From Erysipelotrichaceae bacterium (GTDB taxonomy: Bacteria > Bacillota_I > Bacilli_A > Erysipelotrichales > Erysipelotrichaceae): a DNA stretch of 64,000 nucleotides. Positions 34,543 to 42,306 of the stretch are shown piece by piece. The stretch covers positions 1-64,000 of the forward strand of contig JAFWFS010000007.1 of the NCBI GenBank assembly GCA_017515475.1, given 5' to 3'. Below the pieces are notes generated by a model. The model made no database searches. It worked only from the letters and a program-made list of their open reading frames with translations, and was not told the DNA's origin. The translations under genes were made by a program, and so were the position numbers. Position 1 is the stretch's first letter, and every line of letters begins with the position of its first letter.

Positions 34543-35031
34543 ATGTCTAGAGTAAAAGGATCAACTCCTACAAGAGATAGAAGAAAGAAAGTACTGAAGC
34601 ATGCATCCGGCTACTTCGGTTCCAAACACCTGTTATACAAGACCGCTCACGAGCAGGTCATGCATTCCTGGAAATATGCCTGGATCCACAGAAGACAGCT
34701 CAAGAGAAACATGCGTAAGCTCTGGATCGCCAGAATCAACGCCGCTGCCAGAATGAACGGAATGTCTTATTCCAGACTGATGAATGGCCTGAAAAATGCA
34801 GGAGTGGCAGTCAACAGAAAGATGCTTTCCGAGATCGCCATCAGCAATCCGGAAGATTTCGCAAAGATCTGCGAAACCGCTAAAAAAGGTAAAGTAGACA
34901 AACCGGTCAAGGAAGAAAAGGCTCCTAAGGCTGAAAAACCGGCAAAAGAGGACAAAAAAGAAGCAGAAAACGCTGAAGAAAAGCCGGTAAAGAAGACAAC
35001 GAGAAAAAAAGTTGTTAAAGTAGAAGAGTAA
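34543..35031 (+). CDS. rplT: Ribosomal protein bL20 with C-terminal Lys/Glu-rich extension
   Basis: Large-subunit assembly protein and probable repressor of its own operon through the leader. Residues 1 to about 117 are a normal L20: [41 protein letters not shown] and [19 protein letters not shown]. Residues about 118-162 form an added tail of K, E, P and A with repeats of the type [17 protein letters not shown], ending RKKVVKVEE. Ordinary L20 proteins stop near residue 118. The tail is in frame with no sign of frameshift. AGGAGG is at the ribosome site. A U-less hairpin and a tRNA gene follow. Confidence 0.96.
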   Translation: MSRVKGSTPTRDRRKKVLKHASGYFGSKHLLYKTAHEQVMHSWKYAWIHRRQLKRNMRKLWIARINAAARMNGMSYSRLMNGLKNAGVAVNRKMLSEIAISNPEDFAKICETAKKGKVDKPVKEEKAPKAEKPAKEDKKEAENAEEKPVKKTTRKKVVKVEE

Positions 35032-35047
35032 GAGGCTATCAGCCTCT
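35031..35047 (+). other. Hairpin between rplT and tRNA-Glu
   Basis: AGAGGCT, loop ATC, AGCCTCT: a 7-bp perfect stem without a U tract. It probably does not terminate; it could be a processing or stability element if the tRNA is cotranscribed with rplT. Confidence 0.45.
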
Positions 35048-35052
35048 GCTAT

Positions 35053-35128
35053 GGTCGGTTGGTGAAACGGTTAACACATCGCCCTCTCAAGGCGACATTC
35101 ACGGGTTCGAATCCCGTACCGATCACCA
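35053..35128 (+). tRNA. tRNA-Glu (anticodon CUC)
   Basis: A 76-nt cloverleaf. The acceptor stem GGTCGGT pairs with ACCGATC (one G-T). A D-arm is present, and the anticodon stem TCGCC/GGCGA has loop CTCTCAA giving anticodon CUC. The T-arm is ACGGG-TTCGAAT-CCCGT, and the ACCA end is encoded. It reads GAG codons. It is the only tRNA gene in the window and is followed by a terminator. Confidence 0.95.
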
Positions 35129-35136
35129 TAGAAAAC

Positions 35137-35160
35137 AAAAGCTGCATGTGCAGCTTTTTT
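35137..35160. terminator. Terminator after tRNA-Glu, shared with the convergent HAD gene
   Basis: AAAAGCTGCA, TG, TGCAGCTTTTTT: a strong stem with a T run on the plus strand and AAAA on the other side, so it may also serve the minus-strand gene ending at 35159. Confidence 0.85.
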
Positions 35161-35890
35161 ATTTGATTAAGCTATATTCCTTTAAGGCATACGCTACGCC
35201 GTCCTCATGGATGTCTTTGGTAACGAATTCCGCACATTGCTTCACTTTTTCTACGGAATTGCCTATGGCAATCCCGTGCCCGACTGCTTTCAGCATCGAA
35301 ATATCATTACTGCCGTCTCCAAAGGCATAGGAATCCTCTTTACTGACATTCAGTTTCTTTAGTACATGAGATATGGCGTCGCCTTTATCGCTTCCCAGGA
35401 TTGTCGCATCTGCGTGAAAAGCCTGTCCGTGCCTGTTCAGTACGGCGATACCTTTCAGTTCATTCTCGATCCGGTCAAAATGATCCCATCCGTTGAACCA
35501 GACATTGAAATTGTATAGAGGGTATATAGAAGTATCGAATTCTCGATATCCGCCTTCCAGGTATCCGCCGTCATAGGAGTTTTCGTTGTTGAAGAAAGTA
35601 TATCCGGCCTTCAATCTATCCAGTTTCTCTATGATTTCCTTGATCTGGCCTTCCGTTAACGGACAGTCGTAAAGAACGCTTTCATTGAGAAGCGTATACC
35701 TGCCGTTGAAGCAGATAAACCCGTCTGCATACTGTCCAAAGTGTTCCCTGACATAATAAACAGATCTTCCGGTACAGATGAACACAAGATTATCCTCGTT
35801 TCTAAGCTGCTCCAAGGCATTCTGGGTCGATTCAGGAACAGTCAAGCCTTCCGCCAGGGTTCCGTCAATATCGAAGAAAAACAGCTTCAT
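35159..35890 (-). CDS. HAD-superfamily (Cof-type) phosphatase
   Basis: Cytoplasmic sugar- or cofactor-phosphate hydrolase of the HAD IIB/Cof group. The 243 residues have motif I FFDIDGTLAEG (nucleophile Asp8, acid Asp10), motif II in FICTGRS, a cap domain in the middle, and the C-terminal motif GDGSNDISMLKAVGHGIAIGN (about 190-210) with metal-binding aspartates. The substrate is unknown. A TATAAT box 6 bases before the ATG and the lack of a ribosome site suggest a leaderless message. It is monocistronic. Confidence 0.9.
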   Translation of the reverse strand: MKLFFFDIDGTLAEGLTVPESTQNALEQLRNEDNLVFICTGRSVYYVREHFGQYADGFICFNGRYTLLNESVLYDCPLTEGQIKEIIEKLDRLKAGYTFFNNENSYDGGYLEGGYREFDTSIYPLYNFNVWFNGWDHFDRIENELKGIAVLNRHGQAFHADATILGSDKGDAISHVLKKLNVSKEDSYAFGDGSNDISMLKAVGHGIAIGNSVEKVKQCAEFVTKDIHEDGVAYALKEYSLIK

Positions 35891-35896
35891 AACTAC

Positions 35897-35902
35897 ATTA
35901 TA
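35897..35902 (-). promoter_or_regulatory. -10 box of the HAD phosphatase gene, leaderless type
   Basis: TATAAT on the minus strand ends 6 bases before the ATG at 35890; no ribosome site is present. Confidence 0.5.
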
Positions 35903-35946
35903 CAGGAAACAGGAACACTATTGAGAGATTATGGTTCATTTCAAGT

Positions 35947-35989
35947 GAAAGGATACAGAAAGGATACAGCCATTGATTAGGCTTATAAT
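35947..35989 (+). promoter_or_regulatory. Promoter with tandem operator repeats before the two-component system
   Basis: Two exact head-to-tail 11-bp repeats GAAAGGATACA (35947-35957 and 35958-35968) precede TATAAT at 35984-35989. The second repeat covers the -35 position. An 11-bp tandem repeat is one helical turn, the usual spacing of OmpR-family binding half-sites, suggesting autoregulation by the response regulator. Confidence 0.6.
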
Positions 35990-36001
35990 GAAGGAGGAAT
36001 G

Positions 36002-36673
36002 ATGCGAACTCTGCTGCTGATAGAAGATGATGCGTCCATACAGGAGATCATAACGGAATACTTTTCAAAAAGAAGCTATCAGGTTTTTGTCTGTGAAGAC
36101 AAGGATAATTCTCTTGAGATTCTGGGGAAGAATCGTGTTGATCTGATTCTGTTGGATGTAATGCTTCCAAAGGAAGACGGATTTTTGATCTGCAAAGCGA
36201 TCAGAGAAATGTATTCAATGCCAATCATTTTCCTGACTGCCAGAGTAAGCGAAAAAGACAAGCTAATCGGATATTCCAAAGGTGCGGATGATTATGCCAC
36301 AAAGCCGTTCTCTTTGAATGTTCTGCATGCCAAGATCGAAGCGATTCTTAACCGGATCAAGGGATTAAACGATATCTATGAAAAAGGTCCTGTCAGAATC
36401 GAAAGAAACAGAAAAGCGGTATTCCTGAACGGCAAGGAATGCAGTATGGCTCCGAAAGAATACGAGATTCTTCTTTTTCTGATGGAGAATGAAGGACGTA
36501 TCTACAGCAGGGAACAGCTATTGGTGAGGTTCTGGGGATACGATTTCGATGGAAACGACAGAGTCGTAGACAATCATATCCGCAAGCTCCGCAAGGCTTT
36601 GGGAACATATGAATATCTGATCCGTACCTACATCAAGTACGGCTGGTCTTTCAAAATGGATGAAAATGAATAA
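36002..36673 (+). CDS. OmpR/PhoB-family response regulator
   Basis: Two-component transcription factor of 223 residues. The receiver domain has LLLIEDDASIQEII, the phospho-acceptor Asp in LILLDVMLPKEDG (about residue 52), the Thr in FLTARVSEKDK and the Lys in DDYATKPFSL. The C-terminal winged helix (about 125-222) has SMAPKEYEILLFLMENEGRIYSREQLL and DRVVDNHIRKLRKALG. ATG at 36002 gives better spacing from AAGGAGG than the ATG at 35999. It overlaps the kinase gene by 14 bases. The targets are not evident; no ABC transporter or other effector gene is adjacent. Confidence 0.93.
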   Translation: MRTLLLIEDDASIQEIITEYFSKRSYQVFVCEDKDNSLEILGKNRVDLILLDVMLPKEDGFLICKAIREMYSMPIIFLTARVSEKDKLIGYSKGADDYATKPFSLNVLHAKIEAILNRIKGLNDIYEKGPVRIERNRKAVFLNGKECSMAPKEYEILLFLMENEGRIYSREQLLVRFWGYDFDGNDRVVDNHIRKLRKALGTYEYLIRTYIKYGWSFKMDENE

Positions 36674-38318
36674 GAGAATCAGAATAATTTTGCCTGCAGT
36701 ATCTGTCATTCTGCTGATTACGGTCTTATCAGCGCTTTTATGCACATTTTTGGTTAAAGAGAGTAAAGTCAGGGAGTTCAAGGAGAATTCCAAGGCTCTG
36801 CTGTCTGATCTATCAAATCAAATCCAGATCAATCATTCATCCGAAATCAGTAAGGAAGAAAGGTGGCTGTATGAAACCGAGATTGAATATCTTGCGGATT
36901 ATTATCTCAATTCGTGGGAACGAGATGAAGAATACTATGACCGCGCACTTGCCGTACACGATTTCTATAATAACAAGACAACGATATGTGACAATCGTTT
37001 CATCATCATTGGAAAGGAAGATACCAGAGAATTTCATTTATCCGATTATTTAAGTAAAGATGAGATTTTATCGCTAAGAGAACCAATGAAAAGATGTAAG
37101 TATCCGGATGGGGACCTGAACTATCTGCCGTATCTGTATTTCGATGAGGAAGGCTCACTGGTTTCGATAGAATTCGTGAGCAGAAACAACAACGACAATA
37201 GCTGGAAACCAGGTACAGATGATTCACCGCTCAACACAAACGCAAACACGGGAAATCATGTCATGTCTATTATCCTGGATGAAAACAAAGAAGCTGTTTC
37301 TGCGGAAATGGCATCGTGTTTTATGCCGAAAACAATGTTTTCTGATGTCAGTCAATGGGAAAAGAGATGGACCTCCTGGATGAATAATACTGTTCTTCAG
37401 GAAGAACTCAACAGAGCGAAAGAGAATATCAAGGACAGAGAATACAGTGATTTTGAATCGGATTCTCTTCTGGTTTATGATACAGAACTCTATGTCCCGA
37501 CGGCATATAAAGGAAAACTGGTTTATCAAGTATTTGGCAATGTTATCTTTATCGCTACTTATCGTCCGTGGCTAGCGGCAATGAAAGAATTAAGAACCAT
37601 CTATCTGCTGGAGGCCTTGCTTTGTACTGCCAGTATATATTTCGTTTCCAAAAGTATCTTAAAGACTTATGACAAACAGAAAGATCTGGATGATACAAGA
37701 AATTCGTTTGTTACAGCAATGGCTCACGACCTGAAAACGCCGCTTACGGTCATAAAAGGTTATTCAGAAAACCTACTTGATAATGAGAACAAAGAGAAGA
37801 ACGACGATTATCTGCATAGAATCATAGACAAGACAGACGAGATCAATGATATGGTTTTGGATATGCTGGATATTTCAAGAATCGATTCTTCCGGTTTTGA
37901 AATGGAAAGGAAGGAGATTTGTCTCAATGAACTGCTGAATTCTGTCATTGAGAGATATCACCCATTGATAGATAAGAAACAAATTGAATGCTCAATTGAA
38001 GAAAACGGCAGATTTGATTTGATCGGCGATATAAAACATCTTGATAAAATGCTTTCTAGTCTGATGGACAATGCGGTTTCTTATGCACCGGAAAACTCCA
38101 GGATCAGAATTGAAATTGACAGTAAACGGCTTTCCATCAGCAATCAATCGGATCCGATACCGGAAGATAAACTAAAACATCTCTTTGAATTTTCTTCAGA
38201 AAACGATGGTCATCATGGCTTTGGTTTGTATTTTGCGAAGAAAGTTGCGGATATCCACGATCTGAAACTGAAATACAGTTATATATCAGACGGAATCTGT
38301 TTCACTATATCAAAATAG
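36660..38318 (+). CDS. Sensor histidine kinase
   Basis: Membrane kinase of 552 residues partnered with the upstream regulator. Segment 1 is at about 7-31, followed by a large extracytoplasmic domain of roughly 280 residues, and segment 2 at about 315-337. The HisKA domain has FVTAMAHDLKTPLTVIKGYSENLL (phospho-His near 358). The ATPase domain has the N box LDKMLSSLMDNAVSYAP, ISNQSDPIPEDKLKHLF and a glycine loop GHHGFGLYFAKKVADIH. No HAMP or PAS domain is obvious. The sensor domain is not recognisable, so the signal is unknown. Confidence 0.92.
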   Translation: MKMNKRIRIILPAVSVILLITVLSALLCTFLVKESKVREFKENSKALLSDLSNQIQINHSSEISKEERWLYETEIEYLADYYLNSWERDEEYYDRALAVHDFYNNKTTICDNRFIIIGKEDTREFHLSDYLSKDEILSLREPMKRCKYPDGDLNYLPYLYFDEEGSLVSIEFVSRNNNDNSWKPGTDDSPLNTNANTGNHVMSIILDENKEAVSAEMASCFMPKTMFSDVSQWEKRWTSWMNNTVLQEELNRAKENIKDREYSDFESDSLLVYDTELYVPTAYKGKLVYQVFGNVIFIATYRPWLAAMKELRTIYLLEALLCTASIYFVSKSILKTYDKQKDLDDTRNSFVTAMAHDLKTPLTVIKGYSENLLDNENKEKNDDYLHRIIDKTDEINDMVLDMLDISRIDSSGFEMERKEICLNELLNSVIERYHPLIDKKQIECSIEENGRFDLIGDIKHLDKMLSSLMDNAVSYAPENSRIRIEIDSKRLSISNQSDPIPEDKLKHLFEFSSENDGHHGFGLYFAKKVADIHDLKLKYSYISDGICFTISK

Positions 38319-38338
38319 TATATTAAGTTTACAAAAAT

Positions 38339-38366
38339 AAAAAATGCTGATTTAAACAGCATTTTT
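38339..38366. terminator. Bidirectional terminator between the kinase and hypA
   Basis: AAATGCTG, loop ATTTAAA, CAGCATTT with A and T flanks on both sides, between convergent genes. Confidence 0.82.
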
Positions 38367-38709
38367 ATATGACTTCCATCTCCTTGATCATGAACTCATT
38401 GCCTTGCAGGAGATATGTATTACTGCTTTGACAATGCGGACAGGTCTTGCCGTAAATGATCGTATTGTAGTTCTGGTTGCAGTTCTCGCAATGGGTAATT
38501 GCTTCGATCTTTTCGATGATCAGTCTGCAGCCGGTCATGTTTTCATGCTTGCTGACTGCCCAGTTCCAGCAGTCGGTCAGATAAGAGGGGACTATTCCCG
38601 TTACCGTGCCGATCTGCAGCGTAACGCTGTTGACATGTTCCACATTGTTTTTTGCAGCGATATCCTCTATCTCATCGATCACATGGAAGACAACGCCTAA
38701 TTCATGCAT
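38365..38709 (-). CDS. hypA: Nickel metallochaperone HypA
   Basis: Hands nickel to [NiFe]-hydrogenase precursor or other nickel enzymes with HypB. The 114 residues begin MHEL, where His2 is the essential nickel ligand. The zinc site is two CxxC pairs, HCENC and TCPHC (about residues 74-99). The start at 38709 is the MHE start; longer in-frame codons lie inside the neighbouring oxidoreductase gene and lack similarity. It overlaps that gene by 8 bases and is the last of a three-gene unit started by hypB. Confidence 0.92.
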   Translation of the reverse strand: MHELGVVFHVIDEIEDIAAKNNVEHVNSVTLQIGTVTGIVPSYLTDCWNWAVSKHENMTGCRLIIEKIEAITHCENCNQNYNTIIYGKTCPHCQSSNTYLLQGNEFMIKEMEVI

Positions 38710-41557
38710 TCTTCGCTTCTTTCTGGGCTTTCTTCCACTCCTTGTGTTTCTTTTGAGACTCTTTTTCCTCTTCCGTCTTCTTGCCGAACTTGATATTGAT
38801 CGCACGTTTAGCAGCGTAAGGAATAATAGCCTTGAACTTGTCCTCGGACTTGATCATCTTGGAATTTTCCGGATGGTCTCTGAACAGATGAATCGCATCG
38901 AATTCGCACTTGGTCGTACAGATGCCGCAGCCGATGCACTTGTTTTCATCGACAACGGAAGCGCCGCAGGACAGACATCTTGCCGTTTCGATCTTGACTT
39001 GTTCCTCCGTCAGTGTCTTATGGGCATCCCTGAAGGAATTCCTGTAGTCGATCGATCCATCCATGCCTTCTTCCTGCCTTCCGGCGTGATCGTAGTCGTC
39101 TACTTCGATATTGTCCTTGTCCAGCATGATGAACTGTCTTCTGTTCTTGCCGATGGTCATCGATGTACCCGGTTGTACGAATCGATGCAGAGAATCGGCT
39201 GCCTGATGGCCCTGTTCGATCGCATCGATGACGAACTTCGGTCCGGTATAGACATCGCCGCCCACAAAGATGTCCGGTTCCGCCGTCTGATATGTCAAAG
39301 GATCGGCGACAGGGTAGTTTCCGTGCCAGAATTCTACTTTCGACCCTTTCAGGAGGTTACCCCAGTCGATACTCTGACCGATCGCATAGATCACATAGTC
39401 GGCAGGGACAACGGTAATATCATCTTCGTCGTACTGCGGATTGAATCTGCCTTCTTGATCCAAAGTAGAAACGCATTTCTTGAAAATGACATCCTTGATG
39501 GAACCGTCAGCTTTTAGTGTAATCTCTTTTGGACCCCAGCAGTTGTTGATGGTGATATTCTCTTCCTCGGCTTCCTGTATCTCCAGCTTCGTAGCCGGCA
39601 TCGTTTCTCTGCTTTCCAGACAGTAGATCTCTACATTGGATCCGCCAAATCTATGAGCCGTACGGGCACAGTCGATCGCTACGTTACCGCCGCCGATGAC
39701 CACCACCTTGCCGTTCAGTTTCTGATTCTGGTCTTCAGCTGCCTTTTTAAGGAAATCAACGGCGATAGAAGTACCTTTCGCGTTTTCATTAGGAATCCCA
39801 GGAAGTTTTCCTCCCTGACAGCCGATGGCGATGTAGAAAGCTTCGAAGCCTTCTTTTCTTAGATCGTCCAGACTAAGATGTCTGCCGATCTCAACGCCGC
39901 ATCTGATCTCGACGCCAAGCTCTCTTAAAACATCGATTTCCGCTTCAATGATGTCTTTTTCCAACTTGTAGGAAGGAATGCCGTAACGCATCATGCCGCC
40001 CGGATGTTCATTCTTTTCAAATACAGTCGGTCTGTATCCTTTTGTAGCCAGATAATAGGCGCAGGACAAGCCTGCCGGGCCTGAACCGATAATGGCGATC
40101 TTCTGCTTCCAGTGATCTTCCACGTTGGAAGGAATGACTACAGGAGGAATATATCTGGTTTTTGAATCGAGATCCTGCTGAGCGATGAATTTCTTGACTG
40201 CATCGATCGAAACCGCCTGATCGAACAGTCCTCTCGTACAGGCATCCTCACAGCGTTTATTGCATACTCTGCCGCAGATGGCAGGGAACGGATTGTCTTT
40301 CTTGATTAAAGCCAGGGCATCCTGATATCTGCCCTGAGCAGCCATTTTCAGATATCCCTGAATGGCAATATGGGCAGGGCAGGCAGTCTTACATGGTGCG
40401 GTACCTGTATCGTAGCAGTTGATACGGTTGTTGTCTCTGTAGTCTTCATCCCATTTGTCCTTGCCCCATGAAAGATGATCCGGGAGTTCGTGCTTCGGAT
40501 AGACGACCGGTCCGTTCTTTGTACAGAGTTTCTGACCAAGCTTTACGGCTCCGGCAGGGCAGTATTCCACGCATTTGCCGCAGGCGACGCAGTTTTTCGG
40601 GTCGACTTTCGCCGTATATGCGCTGCGGGAAAGGTTAGGTGTATTAAACAGCTGCGACGTTCTTAAAGCGTTGCAGATATTTACATTACAGTTACAGATG
40701 GCAAAGATCTTGTCTTCGCCGTCGATATTGGTGATCTGATGAACGAATCCGTTGTCTTCCGCATTCTTCAGGATCTGCATCGCTTCTTCATATGTGATGT
40801 CATGACCTTTGCCGGTTTCTCTGCAGTAATCGGCCATATCTCCGACACCGATGCACCAGTCTTCGCAGGAATCGCCGGATCCTTCGCCTAGTTTCGCTCT
40901 GCCATAGCGGCAGGAACAGATACCGACACCCAGATGGCCTTCGTATTTTTTCAGCCAGTGGGAAATGTGTTCAATATCCAGGGTTTTGTTTTCTAAAGAA
41001 ATCGCCTTTTCTACCGGAATGACGTGCATGCCGATACCTGCGCCTCCAGGAGGAACCATTTCTGTCAGTCCGGCCAGAGGAATATAGGTCATTCTTTCGA
41101 AAAACTGCGCCAATTCCGGGAATTCATCGATCTGTTCCTTCAGCATGTTCGTAAACTCTGCTGAACCTGGAACGAACATCGGAAGCTGGTATCGTTTAAT
41201 CCTTGGGGCGTCCTTGACAGGACCTTCGTTTGTATAATGATCTCCATAGTCGAATTCCAATAGACCTCTGTGGGCCATCTCTTCCAGTACCTCTTCCAGA
41301 TGGGCTTTCTCTACACCGGTGAGTTTTACCATCTCATCCAGTGTATAATGAGCTCTAACCTTCATTTTAAGCGCAATATCAGCCATTTCATCTGTACAGA
41401 TACATCTCAGCCCCCAGTATTCTGGATCCTGCGCAGTAATGCCAAAAAGCTTGTGCTTGGCAACATCCGTGATCTTCTTACCCAGCGCCAGTATCTTCTC
41501 GTTCGGTTTCTCTTCACCCATGTAACGCGGGGTATACGCTTTAGACATCTCAGGCAT
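38702..41557 (-). CDS. Multidomain Fe-S flavoprotein: ferredoxin plus GltD-type NAD(P)H oxidoreductase fusion
   Basis: A 951-residue cytoplasmic redox protein. Residues about 65-105 look like a winged helix (YTLDEMVKLTGVEKAHLEEVL). Cysteine clusters follow: CSC at 214-216, CEDWC at 231-235, CNCNVNIC at 288-295 and a 4Fe-4S ferredoxin CVACGKCVEYC at 323-333. From about 375 it resembles the glutamate synthase small subunit: CPAHI, CGRVCNKRCEDAC, FAD site IAIIGSGPAGLSCAYYLA, NAD(P) site VVVIGGGNVAIDCARTA and FVGGDVYTGPKFV. A final ferredoxin CIGCGICTTKC lies near 880. GGAGG precedes the ATG. It is flanked by hypB (1 base) and hypA (overlap). Electron partners are unknown. Confidence 0.85.
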   Translation of the reverse strand: MPEMSKAYTPRYMGEEKPNEKILALGKKITDVAKHKLFGITAQDPEYWGLRCICTDEMADIALKMKVRAHYTLDEMVKLTGVEKAHLEEVLEEMAHRGLLEFDYGDHYTNEGPVKDAPRIKRYQLPMFVPGSAEFTNMLKEQIDEFPELAQFFERMTYIPLAGLTEMVPPGGAGIGMHVIPVEKAISLENKTLDIEHISHWLKKYEGHLGVGICSCRYGRAKLGEGSGDSCEDWCIGVGDMADYCRETGKGHDITYEEAMQILKNAEDNGFVHQITNIDGEDKIFAICNCNVNICNALRTSQLFNTPNLSRSAYTAKVDPKNCVACGKCVEYCPAGAVKLGQKLCTKNGPVVYPKHELPDHLSWGKDKWDEDYRDNNRINCYDTGTAPCKTACPAHIAIQGYLKMAAQGRYQDALALIKKDNPFPAICGRVCNKRCEDACTRGLFDQAVSIDAVKKFIAQQDLDSKTRYIPPVVIPSNVEDHWKQKIAIIGSGPAGLSCAYYLATKGYRPTVFEKNEHPGGMMRYGIPSYKLEKDIIEAEIDVLRELGVEIRCGVEIGRHLSLDDLRKEGFEAFYIAIGCQGGKLPGIPNENAKGTSIAVDFLKKAAEDQNQKLNGKVVVIGGGNVAIDCARTAHRFGGSNVEIYCLESRETMPATKLEIQEAEEENITINNCWGPKEITLKADGSIKDVIFKKCVSTLDQEGRFNPQYDEDDITVVPADYVIYAIGQSIDWGNLLKGSKVEFWHGNYPVADPLTYQTAEPDIFVGGDVYTGPKFVIDAIEQGHQAADSLHRFVQPGTSMTIGKNRRQFIMLDKDNIEVDDYDHAGRQEEGMDGSIDYRNSFRDAHKTLTEEQVKIETARCLSCGASVVDENKCIGCGICTTKCEFDAIHLFRDHPENSKMIKSEDKFKAIIPYAAKRAINIKFGKKTEEEKESQKKHKEWKKAQKEAKNA

Positions 41558-41558
41558 T

Positions 41559-42233
41559 TTATTTCCTCCAATCGTAGATCAGTTTTCTAATGTATTCACT
41601 GACTTCATGAATACCTCTGCCGTCCTTGCCGCAGACTTCAAAAATGTCCGCCGTCGGATTACGGTAGGCGATATTCTCCTTGCACTTGTCGATATCGAAG
41701 TCGAAATAATCCAGCACATCGATCTTGTTGATCAGAACGAAGTTCGCCACTTGAAACATCAAAGGATACTTCAAAGGCTTGTCGTCACCTTCCGGAACCG
41801 ATAAAATGCACATGTTTCTCACGGCACCTGTATCGAATTCGGCAGGGCAGACCAGATTGCCGACATTCTCCAGTATGATCAAGTCGTAATTGTCCCTGTT
41901 ATCCAGGGCTTCGATCCCTTGTTTTGTCATATCCGCATCCAGATGGCACATTCCGCCGGTATGCAGCTGTATGGCTTCTACGCCCGTATTTCTGCTGACG
42001 GTTCTGGCATCTACGTCGGAATCGATATCCGCTTCCATTACGGCGATCTTAAACTCGTTCTTCAGTTCATTGATGATGCCGGTCAGTACGGTAGTCTTTC
42101 CTGAACCGGGAGAAGACATGACATTCAAAAGAAAGGTTCCTTTCGCTTTCAGCTGCTGTCTTAATTCCTCCGCGCGTCTGTCGTTTGAAGCAAAGACAGA
42201 CTCCTTGACTTCGATTATTCTTATTCTATCCAT
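41559..42233 (-). CDS. hypB: Nickel incorporation GTPase HypB
   Basis: GTPase that drives nickel delivery with HypA. The 224 residues carry the P-loop SSPGSGKTTVL (about 40-50), MEADIDSDVDARTV, the metal and switch region QLHTGGMCHLDADM, IILENVGNLVCPAEFD, and the guanine motif NKIDVLD. The His-rich N-terminus found in some HypB proteins is absent. It starts the unit hypB-oxidoreductase-hypA. Its promoter box ends 6 bases before the ATG with no ribosome site. Confidence 0.94.
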   Translation of the reverse strand: MDRIRIIEVKESVFASNDRRAEELRQQLKAKGTFLLNVMSSPGSGKTTVLTGIINELKNEFKIAVMEADIDSDVDARTVSRNTGVEAIQLHTGGMCHLDADMTKQGIEALDNRDNYDLIILENVGNLVCPAEFDTGAVRNMCILSVPEGDDKPLKYPLMFQVANFVLINKIDVLDYFDFDIDKCKENIAYRNPTADIFEVCGKDGRGIHEVSEYIRKLIYDWRK

Positions 42234-42239
42234 ACTAAA

Positions 42240-42245
42240 ATTATA
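42240..42245 (-). promoter_or_regulatory. -10 box of the hypB unit, leaderless type
   Basis: TATAAT on the minus strand ends exactly 6 bases before the hypB ATG. No ribosome site or clear -35 is seen. Confidence 0.5.
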
Positions 42246-42276
42246 CTAGATATAAAGGTACTTTGTTTATGATTTG

Positions 42277-42306
42277 TAAAACAAAAGCAGACTTTAGAGT
42301 CTGCTT
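42277..42306 (-). terminator. Rho-independent terminator of gltX
   Basis: On the minus strand AAGCAGACT, loop CTAA, AGTCTGCTT followed by TTGTTTT. The stop codon of gltX lies in the loop. It separates gltX from the hypB promoter. Confidence 0.85.
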
